A stretch of 64,000 bases of DNA from Pseudomonas saudimassiliensis. Lineage in GTDB: Bacteria > Pseudomonadota > Gammaproteobacteria > Pseudomonadales > Pseudomonadaceae. Positions 46,616-56,562 of this stretch are shown here, piece after piece; position 1 is the first letter of the stretch; each line of letters starts with the position of its first letter. The position numbers and the translations under genes are program-made. The notes under the pieces are model-generated. The model worked only from the letters and a program-made list of their open reading frames with translations, made no database searches and was not told the origin of the DNA. The stretch spans positions 62,001-126,000 of the forward strand of contig NZ_LK391969.1 in assembly GCF_000939975.1 (NCBI RefSeq), in the 5' to 3' direction.

Positions 46616-49320
46616 ACAAACTGACTGACAAACAGCAGCAACTGAGCTCCGCTTGGGCGGCAGTTCACGAGGGTGCCGGCCAGGCCCTGGAATGGATTCG
46701 CGAAGTACGTGGTAATGCGCCGCGTCTGGACAGCGAGGCCGACAGTTTCAACCTCAAACTGCACCGCGCACGCAATATTGCACGGAGTCTGGGCCGGGTA
46801 GCCGGTACACCCATGACTATCGGTTTCTTCGGTCTCTCCCAAGCTGGCAAGTCGTACCTGATTTCGGCATTGGCGGCGAGTGATAACGGCAAGCTGGTGA
46901 CCAATTACGGCGGCGCCGAGCTGGACTTCATCAAGCATGTGAATCCACCCGGCGGCGGCAAGGAGGCCACCGGTCTGGTCACCCGCTTCAGTCGCACAGC
47001 GCAGTCTGGACCAAGCAGCCATCCAGTAGAACTCAAGCTGTTCAGCGAGATTGAGCTAGCCAAGATCCTGGCCAACGCGTGGTTTAACGATTTCAATCAG
47101 GAGCTGGTCGATTACGAACTCGACGAGCCGCGCATCACAAGCATTCTCAAACGCTTTGAAAGCGGCGCAGCGAATGTGGCACAGGCGGGGGTCAGTGCTG
47201 ATGACGTGGTATCGCTGTGGGACTATCTGCGCGATAACTTCGAGAAATCGATCCGCAAGCTGGAGCACCAGTACTGGCCGCGGGCGATAGAGCTTGCGCC
47301 TGGTCTGAACTGCAGCCAGCGCGCCGAGTTGTTCTCGATTCTCTGGGGTGAACAGCCTGAGCTGACCGATCTTTATGTCCAGCTGGCTTCCACGCTGCAG
47401 CGTCTGGGCCATACGGCACGGGTTTTTGCGCCGTTGAGCGTGCTGGTCAGCCGTGACGGCGAAGGCTATTCCCAGCGCGACAGCATAATGAACGTGGACA
47501 TGCTCGAGCGCCTGGGTAGCAATCGCGATCTGCCGGTCGACGTCTGCCCAGCGCCAGGCGAAAGTCTGCTTCCGCCAGTCAGTATTGCGGTGGTGCAGCT
47601 GGCCGCGCTGACCGCCGAGATGATCTTTCCGCTGGTCAACCCGACCCGCGACCCGCATGTAGAACAGGTTGATCTGCTGGACTTTCCCGGTTATCGCGGA
47701 CGCCTGGGCATCCGCTCGGTCAGCGAGGCGGGTAACCAGGCCAGTGCTCAGGGCGGCAACCCGGTATCGCAGCTGCTGTTGCGCGGTAAGGTCGCCTATC
47801 TGTTCGAGCGCTACACCGACAGCCAGGAAATGAACAGTCTGGTGGTCTGTACCAGCTCGTCCAAACAGATCGACGTCAAGGATGTCGGGCCGGTACTCAC
47901 CCGCTGGATCGAGAAGACTCAGGGGGCCACCGCTCAGGAACGGGGCAGACGGACCTCGGGCCTGATCTGGGCGCTGACGATGTTTGATATGCAGATCGGC
48001 GCCATGCTCGAACAGGATGAAAGCATGGTGCGTGAGGGCTGGGACGGGCTGCTCAAGAAGACCATGCTGGAGCGCTTCGGCCAGTACGAATGGATCCAGA
48101 ACTGGGCGGGCCAGCCGTTCAACAATACCTATCTGGTGCGCAAGCCGCGCCTGCCAATGGCCACCTTCGTTGAAATGGCCGAAGAAACCTACGATGAACT
48201 GGGCATGGTTGCGCGCTATGAGGAGCAATTGCAGCTGCTCGGTCGCACCTTTGTTGACGCGCCAGCGGTGTGTGATCACATCGCCCAGCCAGCAGCGGCC
48301 TGGCAAGCGATGATGGCGCTGAACGACGGCGGCATCGCACGCATCAGCCAGTATCTGGGCCAGGTCGCCAACCTGGATTTCAAACTCAATCGCATCGAAG
48401 AGCAGCTGGAGCGTTGTCAGAATGAGCTGCTGCACAGCCTCAACGGCTGGTATCACAAGGACGGTGCAGGTGCCCTTGCGCTCAAGCGGACTCAGGCAAA
48501 GATGATCCTGCAAGACCTGGGTCACAGACTGCCGGTACTCGGCGAGCTGATCGATCATCTGCAACTACCCAGCGACAGCGTGCGTGATCTCTATCTGAGC
48601 GGGGCCTACGAAGTAGAAGAGGAAGCGCTCGAAGAGTCTGAAGAAGCCGCCCAGACCGCTCCGCAGAGTCTGTACGGCAGCGATGGCGGCTTCGATTTCG
48701 GCGACGTGTTCGGCGCTGACAGCAAGACCGACGTACCCACCAGCAAAGTACCGGCTCCGCAGCCGCAGGGCAGCGAACACCGTTTCGCCAGGGCCGTATT
48801 CAAGGCCTGGATCAGCCATCTTCGCGAACTCGGCAACCGCCAGAGCCTGCTCACCCTGCTGGGCCTGAATCACAAGGTGGTAGAGGCGGTGGTCGATGAA
48901 CTCATCACCGCCGCCTACCGCCTCAAGGTACCCGAACAGCTCAGCAATGCCCTGCAGCAACGCGTGCAGAGCGGCGCGCGGCGCGATCAACTGGTGCAGC
49001 GCCAGGTGCTGATCGTGCAACTGGTGTTGCGCGACTATGTGTCTTGGTTCGGCAACCTGAACAAGCCATTGGAAGAGCGACCCAAGAGCCTGATCGGCAG
49101 CAAGGATCATCTGTTCGCCTTCTATCGCCATCCGCAACCGGGCCAGTTGCCCGAGCTGCCAGCGCAACCCGCCAGCCAGTCCAAGCTGTTCCTCGGTGAC
49201 TGGCTTTCCGGGCTGGCCAGCATTACCCAGGACAACGCCGGGCACAGCGCCGGACGCGAAATTACCATTGAACAGAATGAATGGCTGGGCCGCGTGCTGC
49301 AGTCCTTCCAAGCGAGATAA
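46612..49320 (+). CDS. SrfC family P-loop (dynamin-like GTPase) protein
   Basis: 902 residues from ATG 46612. A Walker A motif (GFFGLSQAGKS, about 70-81) and a G3-like motif DLLDFPG (about 353-359) place it among large P-loop GTPase/dynamin-like proteins; long helical segments fill the rest. An acidic linker (about 660-720) precedes a C-terminal domain. SrfC (Virul_Fac family) proteins always follow SrfB in such clusters. Possible partner of SrfB at the membrane. Function unproven. Confidence 0.87.
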   Translation: MNKLTDKQQQLSSAWAAVHEGAGQALEWIREVRGNAPRLDSEADSFNLKLHRARNIARSLGRVAGTPMTIGFFGLSQAGKSYLISALAASDNGKLVTNYGGAELDFIKHVNPPGGGKEATGLVTRFSRTAQSGPSSHPVELKLFSEIELAKILANAWFNDFNQELVDYELDEPRITSILKRFESGAANVAQAGVSADDVVSLWDYLRDNFEKSIRKLEHQYWPRAIELAPGLNCSQRAELFSILWGEQPELTDLYVQLASTLQRLGHTARVFAPLSVLVSRDGEGYSQRDSIMNVDMLERLGSNRDLPVDVCPAPGESLLPPVSIAVVQLAALTAEMIFPLVNPTRDPHVEQVDLLDFPGYRGRLGIRSVSEAGNQASAQGGNPVSQLLLRGKVAYLFERYTDSQEMNSLVVCTSSSKQIDVKDVGPVLTRWIEKTQGATAQERGRRTSGLIWALTMFDMQIGAMLEQDESMVREGWDGLLKKTMLERFGQYEWIQNWAGQPFNNTYLVRKPRLPMATFVEMAEETYDELGMVARYEEQLQLLGRTFVDAPAVCDHIAQPAAAWQAMMALNDGGIARISQYLGQVANLDFKLNRIEEQLERCQNELLHSLNGWYHKDGAGALALKRTQAKMILQDLGHRLPVLGELIDHLQLPSDSVRDLYLSGAYEVEEEALEESEEAAQTAPQSLYGSDGGFDFGDVFGADSKTDVPTSKVPAPQPQGSEHRFARAVFKAWISHLRELGNRQSLLTLLGLNHKVVEAVVDELITAAYRLKVPEQLSNALQQRVQSGARRDQLVQRQVLIVQLVLRDYVSWFGNLNKPLEERPKSLIGSKDHLFAFYRHPQPGQLPELPAQPASQSKLFLGDWLSGLASITQDNAGHSAGREITIEQNEWLGRVLQSFQAR

Positions 49321-49323
49321 GCC

Positions 49324-50364
49324 ATGCCCATACGAGTTGATCTGCTGGCCTTCGAGCCGAACATTCCCGGTCAGGCCCGTCTGGCGGTAAAGAAGTGGCA
49401 GGGCGCCAGCGAGGGGCTGGAGTTTTCCATCCAGCGCAACCAGGACCAGCTCTATCTGCAGGGCAACCAGCAGTGGAGCAATAATCCGTTCTGGTTTCAG
49501 ATATCGCAGTTCAAGCAGGGTGACGACGGGGAGGTGCTGGAAGCGCCGGTCGGCCCGGAGCTGGTTGATCCCTTGCTGGAGAACAGCGGCAGCTCCAATT
49601 TTCGCATGGAGTTGCGCGAACTTGACGGCGGTCTCAGCGATCAGGGTGTGGTGCGCCCGGCGCAAGGTCTGTTGTCGTCCAGCGCCGGCGGCGACACCCG
49701 CTCCATCTATGACGGTGGCGAGCTCAGCGTCGTACCGGAGACGCTGGCCGCGCCGGAAATTCCCGATCTGCCAGAGTTGACATTGCCTGAACCGGAACCC
49801 GCTCCCGAGCGGGTCAGCGTCGAACCTGTTGGCGCCCAAGCTGCCAGCCCAGCGCCGGTGACCAGCAAGCGCAATCTGGTGCCGCTGTTTCTGGGTGTGC
49901 TGATCTTGCTGGCTGTTACCCTGGGCCTCTGGTTCTGGCTGAAAAAGCCAGTCGCCGAAGCGACGCTCGACGTAGCACCAGCACCAGGACTCGCCATCAC
50001 CAGCGAATCTGGAGCGGCTGGCCCTTGTACGCTGGAAAGCATGGCTAGCCAGAGCGAGCTGAGCTTTGTGCAGAACTGCATCCGCGAGGCACCGGACAGC
50101 GCCGCGTTGCTGGAAATCATCACCACCGCCAAGCAAGCCGGCCATTGCGGAATCGCCCAGCGTCTTTATGCCAACCGCGCCCAGGCCGGTGACGTACAGA
50201 TCGCCCACGCTTATGCCCGCGAATACGATCCGCAGTTCCATCAGCCCAGTACCTGCTTCGCTGAGCCTGACGCTGCGACGGCGGCCTATTGGTACGAAAC
50301 CATCCTTGTTTCAGATCCGGACGATGTCCAGGCCGCCCAACGTTTTGAGGAGTTGCAGCCGTGA
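49324..50364 (+). CDS. Bitopic membrane protein of the Srf operon, unknown
   Basis: 346 residues. A cytoplasmic beta-rich N-terminal part (about 1-150), a Pro/Glu linker and one membrane helix (about 186-206, LVPLFLGVLILLAVTLGLWFW) are followed by a periplasmic helical domain with several Cys (AGPCTLE, FVQNCIRE, GHCGIA, TCFAE). That last part looks like a Sel1/TPR-type helical repeat, but I cannot confirm a family. It overlaps the next start codon by four bases. It shares its topology with SrfA and with the vWA protein at 57117. Confidence 0.75.
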   Translation: MPIRVDLLAFEPNIPGQARLAVKKWQGASEGLEFSIQRNQDQLYLQGNQQWSNNPFWFQISQFKQGDDGEVLEAPVGPELVDPLLENSGSSNFRMELRELDGGLSDQGVVRPAQGLLSSSAGGDTRSIYDGGELSVVPETLAAPEIPDLPELTLPEPEPAPERVSVEPVGAQAASPAPVTSKRNLVPLFLGVLILLAVTLGLWFWLKKPVAEATLDVAPAPGLAITSESGAAGPCTLESMASQSELSFVQNCIREAPDSAALLEIITTAKQAGHCGIAQRLYANRAQAGDVQIAHAYAREYDPQFHQPSTCFAEPDAATAAYWYETILVSDPDDVQAAQRFEELQP

Positions 50365-52337
50365 ACCTGCGTATTGCTGGTGCAGCCCTGTTGTTGTGTG
50401 TCAGCGCCGGTCTGCAGGCGGCGGACAAGCCCCTGTTGCAGCAGGGCAAGAAGACGCTGTTCCAGCGCGTGCTGACGACCCCCAATTGCCAGCTGGGTGC
50501 TGATCCTGGTGGCAGCGGTGAAATTCAGCCGGCATTCAGTCGCTTCTACGTTTATGAGCGGGCGCAGGCTGGCAACGCCGAGTGGCTGCGCGTTGGCCCG
50601 GACAGTTACGGCAAGACCATTGGCTGGCTGCCTGCCGCCTGCACCGTGGATTGGAAGATGCAGCTGACACTTGCCTTCACCAACCCAGCCAACCGGGATC
50701 GACTGCTGTTTTTCAAGGAGCGAAAGGCGCTGGAAGATATCATTGATGCGCCCGACCCGGTCAGTCATATCGCGCCGTTGCGCGCCAGGCTCAAACAGGG
50801 TCAGACGGCACCGGGCGTGCTGGCCCAGGAGCCGGAGTTCTTTGTCGATCTACAGAAACAGTTCTACCTGCTCCCCGTACTCAGCGGCGAAGAGGTGATG
50901 AGCGAAGAAGGGTTTCGCATGCGCCTGCTTAACGTGGCTTCGGTGAGCAAGGCCGAAGGGTTGGACGCCCCGGGCGGTTCTGCAGCGCCTGGCGGCAATA
51001 CGCCTTCCAATATCAGCAGCCAGCTCAAGGAGTTCAGCGCGGCGGTTGTATTCGTCATCGACTCGACCATTTCCATGGATCCGTATATCGAGCGCACACG
51101 CGAAGCCATCAACAAGGTGTATGAGCAGGTAGCGCGGGAGAAGCTCGGTAACCAGGTCAAGTTCGGTCTGGTTGCCTTCCGTTCCAATACCCAGGCGGTG
51201 CCGGGGCTGGAGTACGTCAGCAAGATGTACGCTGACCCGAACACCGTTCAGGATCGCGCCGACTTCATGGCCAAGGTCGCCGACCTCCGGCAGGCCAGGG
51301 TATCGAGCAGCAGTTTTGATGAGGACGCCTATTCCGGCGTCATGCACGCTATCGATCAGGTCGACTGGAGCCAGTTCGGCGCCCGTTATGTAGTGCTGAT
51401 CAGTGATGCGGGCGCTATCGACGGCGATAACCAGCTCTCGGGTACCGGGCTCAACGCCGAGCAGGTGCGGATCGAAGCCAGCAATCCCGGTGTGGCGATT
51501 TACACTCTGCACCTGAAAACCGCTGCCGGCCTGAAAAACCACGGCAGGGCAGAGGCTCAGTATCAGGCTCTGTCGACCTATCCAGGCACCAACACTTCGC
51601 TGTACTACCCGGTCAACGCCGGCGACGTCGATGCGTTCGGGCGCAAGGTTGATGCGCTGGCCAGCGCTATCACCAGCCAGGTCAAGGCGGCGTACATGGG
51701 CGAAGAAGCCATCGGCAGCGCGCTTAACGCCAGGGCGGAACCGGCAGCGGCCAGCAGCGAAGAGCAGAAGATGCTCGACGATGCCGCTCTGATCGGTCAC
51801 GCCATGCAACTGGCCTACCTTGGACAGAAGACCGGTACCCAGGCGCCGCCGGTATTCCAGGCCTGGATCAGCGACCGTGACCTGATCAAGCAGAACCTGC
51901 CGACCACTGATGTGCGCGTGCTGTTGACCAAGTCCCAGCTGAGTGATCTGAGCGACGTACTCAAGCAGATCCTCGATGCTGCCAACCAGGGACTGATCTC
52001 GCCCAGCGAGATGTTCGAGCGCCTGCGTTCGGTAGCAGCCACTATGGGCGCCGACCCCAACCAGCTGAAGCAGAGTGACAGTACCCGCCTGGCCGAACTC
52101 GGTATGCTCGGCGAGTATCTGGAAGACCTTCCTTACCAGAGCGAGGTACTCAACCTCGACGAGGACACCTGGAAGAGCTGGGACGGGCTGGCGCAGGAAC
52201 GGTTCATTCGCACGTTGAGCACCAAGCTGCGCCATTACCAGCGCTACAACGCCGATGTTGATCGCTGGGTGGCGCTGGCCAGGGACAGCGACGCGCGCGA
52301 TAACGTGTATCCCGTGCCGCTAGAAATGATGCCTTGA
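50361..52337 (+). CDS. Exported vWA-domain protein of the Srf operon
   Basis: 658 residues from GTG 50361. A signal peptide (residues 1-20) puts the protein in the periplasm. An SH3-like segment with Cys follows (about 60-100). The vWA domain spans about 225-430 with the MIDAS motif DSTIS in FVIDSTISMDPYIE, FGLVAFRSN and VVLISDAGAIDGDN. A helical C-terminal region follows. Such domains bind a metal and mediate protein contacts, often with an ATPase partner. Its GTG overlaps the previous stop. Confidence 0.85.
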   Translation: MNLRIAGAALLLCVSAGLQAADKPLLQQGKKTLFQRVLTTPNCQLGADPGGSGEIQPAFSRFYVYERAQAGNAEWLRVGPDSYGKTIGWLPAACTVDWKMQLTLAFTNPANRDRLLFFKERKALEDIIDAPDPVSHIAPLRARLKQGQTAPGVLAQEPEFFVDLQKQFYLLPVLSGEEVMSEEGFRMRLLNVASVSKAEGLDAPGGSAAPGGNTPSNISSQLKEFSAAVVFVIDSTISMDPYIERTREAINKVYEQVAREKLGNQVKFGLVAFRSNTQAVPGLEYVSKMYADPNTVQDRADFMAKVADLRQARVSSSSFDEDAYSGVMHAIDQVDWSQFGARYVVLISDAGAIDGDNQLSGTGLNAEQVRIEASNPGVAIYTLHLKTAAGLKNHGRAEAQYQALSTYPGTNTSLYYPVNAGDVDAFGRKVDALASAITSQVKAAYMGEEAIGSALNARAEPAAASSEEQKMLDDAALIGHAMQLAYLGQKTGTQAPPVFQAWISDRDLIKQNLPTTDVRVLLTKSQLSDLSDVLKQILDAANQGLISPSEMFERLRSVAATMGADPNQLKQSDSTRLAELGMLGEYLEDLPYQSEVLNLDEDTWKSWDGLAQERFIRTLSTKLRHYQRYNADVDRWVALARDSDARDNVYPVPLEMMP

Positions 52338-52340
52338 TTC

Positions 52341-53039
52341 ATGCTCGATATTCAGGAATTACGGGTCGCCCGGGGCGACGGCGCGCAGGCGCATCGCGTT
52401 TGCCTGCCGGCCTTGCAGCTGGGGCGTGGCGAGATCCGCGCGATCACCGGTGAGAGCGGCTGTGGCAAGAGCACGCTGCTCGAAGCCATCGGCCTGCTAC
52501 TGAAGCCGCAGCAGCTTGCGCATTACCGACTGGGCCGGGAAGGTCGGGATATCTGTCAGCTGCTGAGTGCTGATAACCAGCCAGCGTTGTCAGAGGTGCG
52601 TGCGCGGCAACTTGGTTTTGTGTTGCAGAACGGCGGCCTGCTGCCGTTTCTCAAGGTGCGCGACAATATCAGCCTGCCGCGCCGCCTGCTCGGCCTGCCA
52701 GCGCGCAGCGCCCATGTCGAAACGGCCGTGGACGTGCTGCGTTTGCAACCCTTGCTCGACAAGTACCCGCAGGCGCTGTCCATCGGCGAGCGTCAGCGCG
52801 TGGCCTGTGTGCGCGCAATAGCACATGAGCCGTTATTGCTGCTGGCTGATGAGCCCACTGCGGCGCTTGATCCGATCAACGCGCGCCGACTGTTCGAGCT
52901 GCTGCTGGGCCTGGTGCGAGAGCTGGGGCTGAGTGCATTGGTGGTCTCCCATGACTGGACGCTGATTGATGAGTTCGGCCTGGCGCGTCTGGGTGCGGTC
53001 AGCAGCGAAGGGGAGACACGCTTTGTCCCTATGTCTTGA
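52341..53039 (+). CDS. ABC transporter ATP-binding protein (LolD/MacB-like)
   Basis: 232 residues. Walker A GESGCGKST near residue 36, signature LSIGERQRV and Walker B LLLLADEPTAALDP are intact. The short size and pairing with an FtsX-type permease fit the MacB/LolD mechanotransmission class rather than an importer. It is four bases after the vWA gene and overlaps the permease start by 17 bases. Confidence 0.9.
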   Translation: MLDIQELRVARGDGAQAHRVCLPALQLGRGEIRAITGESGCGKSTLLEAIGLLLKPQQLAHYRLGREGRDICQLLSADNQPALSEVRARQLGFVLQNGGLLPFLKVRDNISLPRRLLGLPARSAHVETAVDVLRLQPLLDKYPQALSIGERQRVACVRAIAHEPLLLLADEPTAALDPINARRLFELLLGLVRELGLSALVVSHDWTLIDEFGLARLGAVSSEGETRFVPMS

Positions 53040-54246
53040 TCGTTTTTTTCTACTCGGCAAGCTGGCCTTGAGCGACCTGTGGCACGACCGCAAGGTATCT
53101 CTGTGTGTCGCCGCCTCGCTGATGGCGGTAATAGCACCCTTGCTGCTGCTGTTCGGACTCAAGCACGGTGTGGTCAGCCAGCTGCAGGACGAGTTGGTGA
53201 CGGATCCGCGTAACCTGGAAATCCGGTTGTTGAGCAGCGGCAGTTACGACCGTGCCTGGCTTGCCGAGCTGCAGCAGCGTCCGGAAACCGGCTTCGCCAT
53301 CGGCCAGACGCGCTCATTGAATACCCAGGCAGACCTGTTGGCAGACAACAGACGGTTTGTCGAGAATGCCGAAATCATTCCCACCCAGGCGGGCGATCCG
53401 CTGCTCAATACGCCGTTGAGTGCATTGAGCGGCAACCAGGTGATTCTCAGCGCCCGCGCCGCCGAGCGTCTGGCGTTGCAGCCCGGCGATTCGCTGCGAT
53501 TGCGCGTCACGCGCAGGCTGGAGGGCGTCACTGAGCGTGGCGAGCAGTCGCTCGACGTGGTGGCGGTGCTGGAAGCGGCGCGCTTCGGTCGTCCGGCCGC
53601 CTTCGTTGCGCCTGAGCTGTTGATGGGGCTGGAACACTTTCGCGATGGCTATCGGACGCCTGCGCTGGGTGCCCACAATGGCAAGTCGGCCGAAGACCTG
53701 GTGCCCGGCTATGCCCGTGCGCGACTCTATGCGCGGGATATCGACAGCGTCGCGCCCCTTGAGCGCTGGCTGAATGAACAACACATCGAAACCGCCAGCC
53801 GCCTCGCCGAGATTGAGGCGGTCAAGGCTATCAACCATGTACTGGGGGTGATCTTCGGGGTGATCGCCGGCGCTTCACTGGTTGGCTGCATTGCCTCGCT
53901 GGTGGGCGCCTTCCTGGCCAATATTGACCGCAAGCGGCGCAGCCTGGCACTGCTGCGTCTGCTGGGATTTCAGCGCGGAGCGGTGGCCGGTTATCTGGTG
54001 TTGCAGGCGCTGTTTCTGGGCAGCGCCGGGTATTTCAGTGGTCTCGCCTGCTATGGGGTCGGCCGCCTGTTGTTCAATCGGCTGTTGGGCAGCAGCCAGG
54101 CCACCGGCACCTTCGCCTGCGATATCACTTTCTGGCACGGGCTGATCGCCCTGTTGCTGGCGTTGCTGGTGGCAGCGCTGGTAGCCCTCGTCGGCGCCCT
54201 GCGCGCCATCAGCATTGAACCTGCGGAGAGTCTGCGTGAACTCTAG
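53023..54246 (+). CDS. FtsX-type ABC permease
   Basis: 407 residues from TTG 53023, chosen because GGGGAG lies about eight bases upstream. One N-terminal helix (about 24-46), a large periplasmic domain (about 50-275) and three C-terminal helices (about 280-305, 328-350, 375-398) give the FtsX/MacB topology. This class transmits ATP-driven motion to periplasmic partners instead of moving solutes. The vWA, FGE-like and lipoprotein products are plausible partners. Confidence 0.87.
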   Translation: MSLCLDRFFLLGKLALSDLWHDRKVSLCVAASLMAVIAPLLLLFGLKHGVVSQLQDELVTDPRNLEIRLLSSGSYDRAWLAELQQRPETGFAIGQTRSLNTQADLLADNRRFVENAEIIPTQAGDPLLNTPLSALSGNQVILSARAAERLALQPGDSLRLRVTRRLEGVTERGEQSLDVVAVLEAARFGRPAAFVAPELLMGLEHFRDGYRTPALGAHNGKSAEDLVPGYARARLYARDIDSVAPLERWLNEQHIETASRLAEIEAVKAINHVLGVIFGVIAGASLVGCIASLVGAFLANIDRKRRSLALLRLLGFQRGAVAGYLVLQALFLGSAGYFSGLACYGVGRLLFNRLLGSSQATGTFACDITFWHGLIALLLALLVAALVALVGALRAISIEPAESLREL

Positions 54247-55780
54247 AAAGATCGGTCGTTTACTGTTGTTACCGCTCGGGCTGGCCTGCACTCAAGCCGT
54301 TGCCAGCTGGGATGAGAAGCACTACAACCCCATGCCTGCACCCGACGACGTCGTCCTGCCCATGCCCTGCGACGGTTCCATGGTGTTTCGCAAGGTGCAT
54401 ATCCCGGTAGTCGGTCCACTGGACGACTATCCGATCAATATCGGCCAGGACAGTGCCGAATGGGGCTATGTCGAACAGACCCGCCCAGCCCATATTGCCG
54501 GGAGCTTCACCGCCGGCGGCAAGCAGAATTCACGCTACTACCTGCTGGCCAAGTATGAAATGAGTCAGCTGCAGTACCGCGCCCTGACCGACGAGAGCTG
54601 CCCGACGCCCTCCAACAAACTGCGCCTGCCGGTGGTATCGGTCAGCTGGCTGGAGGCGTTACAGGCGGCTGATCGTTATAACCTGTGGTTGCGTGAACAC
54701 GCAGCGGACAGATTACCCAGGGAAGACGGTGCGCTGGGTTTTGTACGCCTGCCGACCGAGATCGAATGGGAGTTTGCCGCACGCGGGGGGTTGGAGGTGG
54801 GTACCGCTGAATTCCGCGACAGCCGCTACCCCATGGCCGAAGGGCTGAACGGCCATGAATGGTTTGCCGGTTCGCAATCGGCCAACGGCCAGCTGCAGTT
54901 GTCGGGTCTGCTTAAACCCAACCCGCTGGGCCTGCACGATATGCTCGGCAACGCGGATGAAATGATCTTCGAGCCATTTCGCTTGAACAAGCTCGACCGT
55001 CAGCATGGCCAGGCCGGCGGCTACGTGGTGCGTGGCGGTAACTACCTGACTGCGCAGAGTGAAATGCGCACCGCACTGCGCAAGGAAGAACCCTACTACA
55101 ACGCCACCGGCCAGGTGAAGAACCGTACCAGCGGCCTGCGCCTGGCGCTGGTCTCGCCGACCCTCACTTCCCGCGAGCGGGTCGCCAGCATCGAAAGCAG
55201 CTGGAAGAAACTCGGTAGCGGCTCTGACGAGTCTGCGGCGGCGGATAAGGGCGCGGTGCAGACGCTCGAAGCGCTGGCCTCCGGCATAGAAGATCAGGCT
55301 CTGAAGGATCAGCTCAAGACACTTGAAAACCAGCTGCGCGCCAGCAACCAGCAGCAGGAGGAAGCTCGCGATCAGGCCATTCGCGCCAGCCTCAATCTCG
55401 GCGCCTTCCTGTGCACCAAAATGCTCGATGACGGCCAGTACATGGATTTCCTGCAGAAGAATTACGACCTCAATTGTGCCGCTGAGGATCAGGATTCCAG
55501 TTGCCCGATGCGCAAGGTCAAGCTGGATGAGCAGCAGGATCGTCTGCACAAGCTCAGTCGCTACTACGCCAGCAGTCTGGTGGAGTCCGCCACGCTTTAT
55601 GGTCATCCGCTATTGGCAAAACAGCTTCCAGTGATGGAGGAGCTCATCGGTCGCAATCGGCAGCTGCAGGAGCTGACGCCCTACTTGCGCACCCACTGGG
55701 CTAACCAGAATGCCTTTCTGCAGAGCCACAGGATCGATACCAATGCCTGGCTTGAGAACTGCAAGAACGTATCCCGATAA
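54236..55780 (+). CDS. Periplasmic FGE/SUMF1-fold protein lacking catalytic Cys
   Basis: 514 residues from GTG 54236. A signal peptide (about 1-25) precedes the formylglycine-generating-enzyme fold (about 60-310): LPTEIEWEFAARGG, LGLHDMLGNADEMIFEPFRL and VVRGGNYLTAQSEMRTALRKEEP. The active-site Cys near the GGxx..CRxAxR segment of true FGEs is replaced (SEMRTALR), so it is probably a binding or scaffold member. A long C-terminal helical extension (about 320-514) contains coiled coil and two Cys pairs. It overlaps the permease by 11 bases. Confidence 0.85.
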   Translation: MNSRKIGRLLLLPLGLACTQAVASWDEKHYNPMPAPDDVVLPMPCDGSMVFRKVHIPVVGPLDDYPINIGQDSAEWGYVEQTRPAHIAGSFTAGGKQNSRYYLLAKYEMSQLQYRALTDESCPTPSNKLRLPVVSVSWLEALQAADRYNLWLREHAADRLPREDGALGFVRLPTEIEWEFAARGGLEVGTAEFRDSRYPMAEGLNGHEWFAGSQSANGQLQLSGLLKPNPLGLHDMLGNADEMIFEPFRLNKLDRQHGQAGGYVVRGGNYLTAQSEMRTALRKEEPYYNATGQVKNRTSGLRLALVSPTLTSRERVASIESSWKKLGSGSDESAAADKGAVQTLEALASGIEDQALKDQLKTLENQLRASNQQQEEARDQAIRASLNLGAFLCTKMLDDGQYMDFLQKNYDLNCAAEDQDSSCPMRKVKLDEQQDRLHKLSRYYASSLVESATLYGHPLLAKQLPVMEELIGRNRQLQELTPYLRTHWANQNAFLQSHRIDTNAWLENCKNVSR

Positions 55781-55820
55781 CAAGCAAAAATTACTGCGCC
55801 AACGCATAAGGAGTAACAAC

Positions 55821-56552
55821 ATGAAAATGACCCAGGGTGGGTTTTCCAAGGCTGTTTTCGGCTTCATCATGGCCGGCACCATTCTGCTGAGCGGGTGTGC
55901 CAGCACCGGTAGCGCCTTGACCGGTAATTCGGTATCCGCTGACCCGCGTCTGACGCAGGGGAACGATGCGACCTTCTTCAGCAAATCCGGTTTCACAGCC
56001 TGTGCCGGTGCCGCCGGCGTCGGGGTACTGGCCTGTGCGCTTTCCAACGCCAGCGACAAGGGAAAATGCGCGATCATCGCGGGCATCTCGGCCTGTGGCG
56101 TGGCCATGGGGGCAAACTATTACTACGACCAGCGCCGCGGTCAGTATGCCAATACGGCTGAGCGGCTGCAGGTGATGAGCGCTGATATCCAGAAAGATAC
56201 CGAGAATGTCGTCGCTCGTACCGAAACCATGCAGCGTGTCATCCGCGATGACGAACAGAGCATTGCCGCCATCCAGAAAGCGATCAAGGCCAACCAGTTG
56301 GATACGGTTAAAGCCGAGCAGGAGCTGGCCGGCATCGACAAGAACCTGGTAGTGATGCGCAAGGAACTGGGCAACATGCGGGCCAAGGTCAGCGAGTATG
56401 AAAAGACTGCCAAGCTCGAGCGGGAAGCTGGTGCGGGCGCCGAGGTGGTCAGGATCGAACAGGAAATCGGCCAGATGAACCGCAAGGTCGCTGCGCTGCA
56501 ACAGGAAGTTGATGGCCTCTACAGCCAGCGCTCCGCGATTACTCTGGGTTGA
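55821..56552 (+). CDS. Coiled-coil lipoprotein of the Srf operon
   Basis: 243 residues from ATG 55821 (AAGGAG upstream). Lipobox LLSGC at residues 22-26 marks a lipoprotein; the residues after Cys are A-S, suggesting sorting to the outer membrane (inference). A Gly-rich hydrophobic stretch (about 55-100) is followed by a long coiled coil (about 115-235). No family recognised. It may bridge to a periplasmic partner. Confidence 0.75.
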   Translation: MKMTQGGFSKAVFGFIMAGTILLSGCASTGSALTGNSVSADPRLTQGNDATFFSKSGFTACAGAAGVGVLACALSNASDKGKCAIIAGISACGVAMGANYYYDQRRGQYANTAERLQVMSADIQKDTENVVARTETMQRVIRDDEQSIAAIQKAIKANQLDTVKAEQELAGIDKNLVVMRKELGNMRAKVSEYEKTAKLEREAGAGAEVVRIEQEIGQMNRKVAALQQEVDGLYSQRSAITLG

Positions 56553-56562
56553 GATGAGGCAT

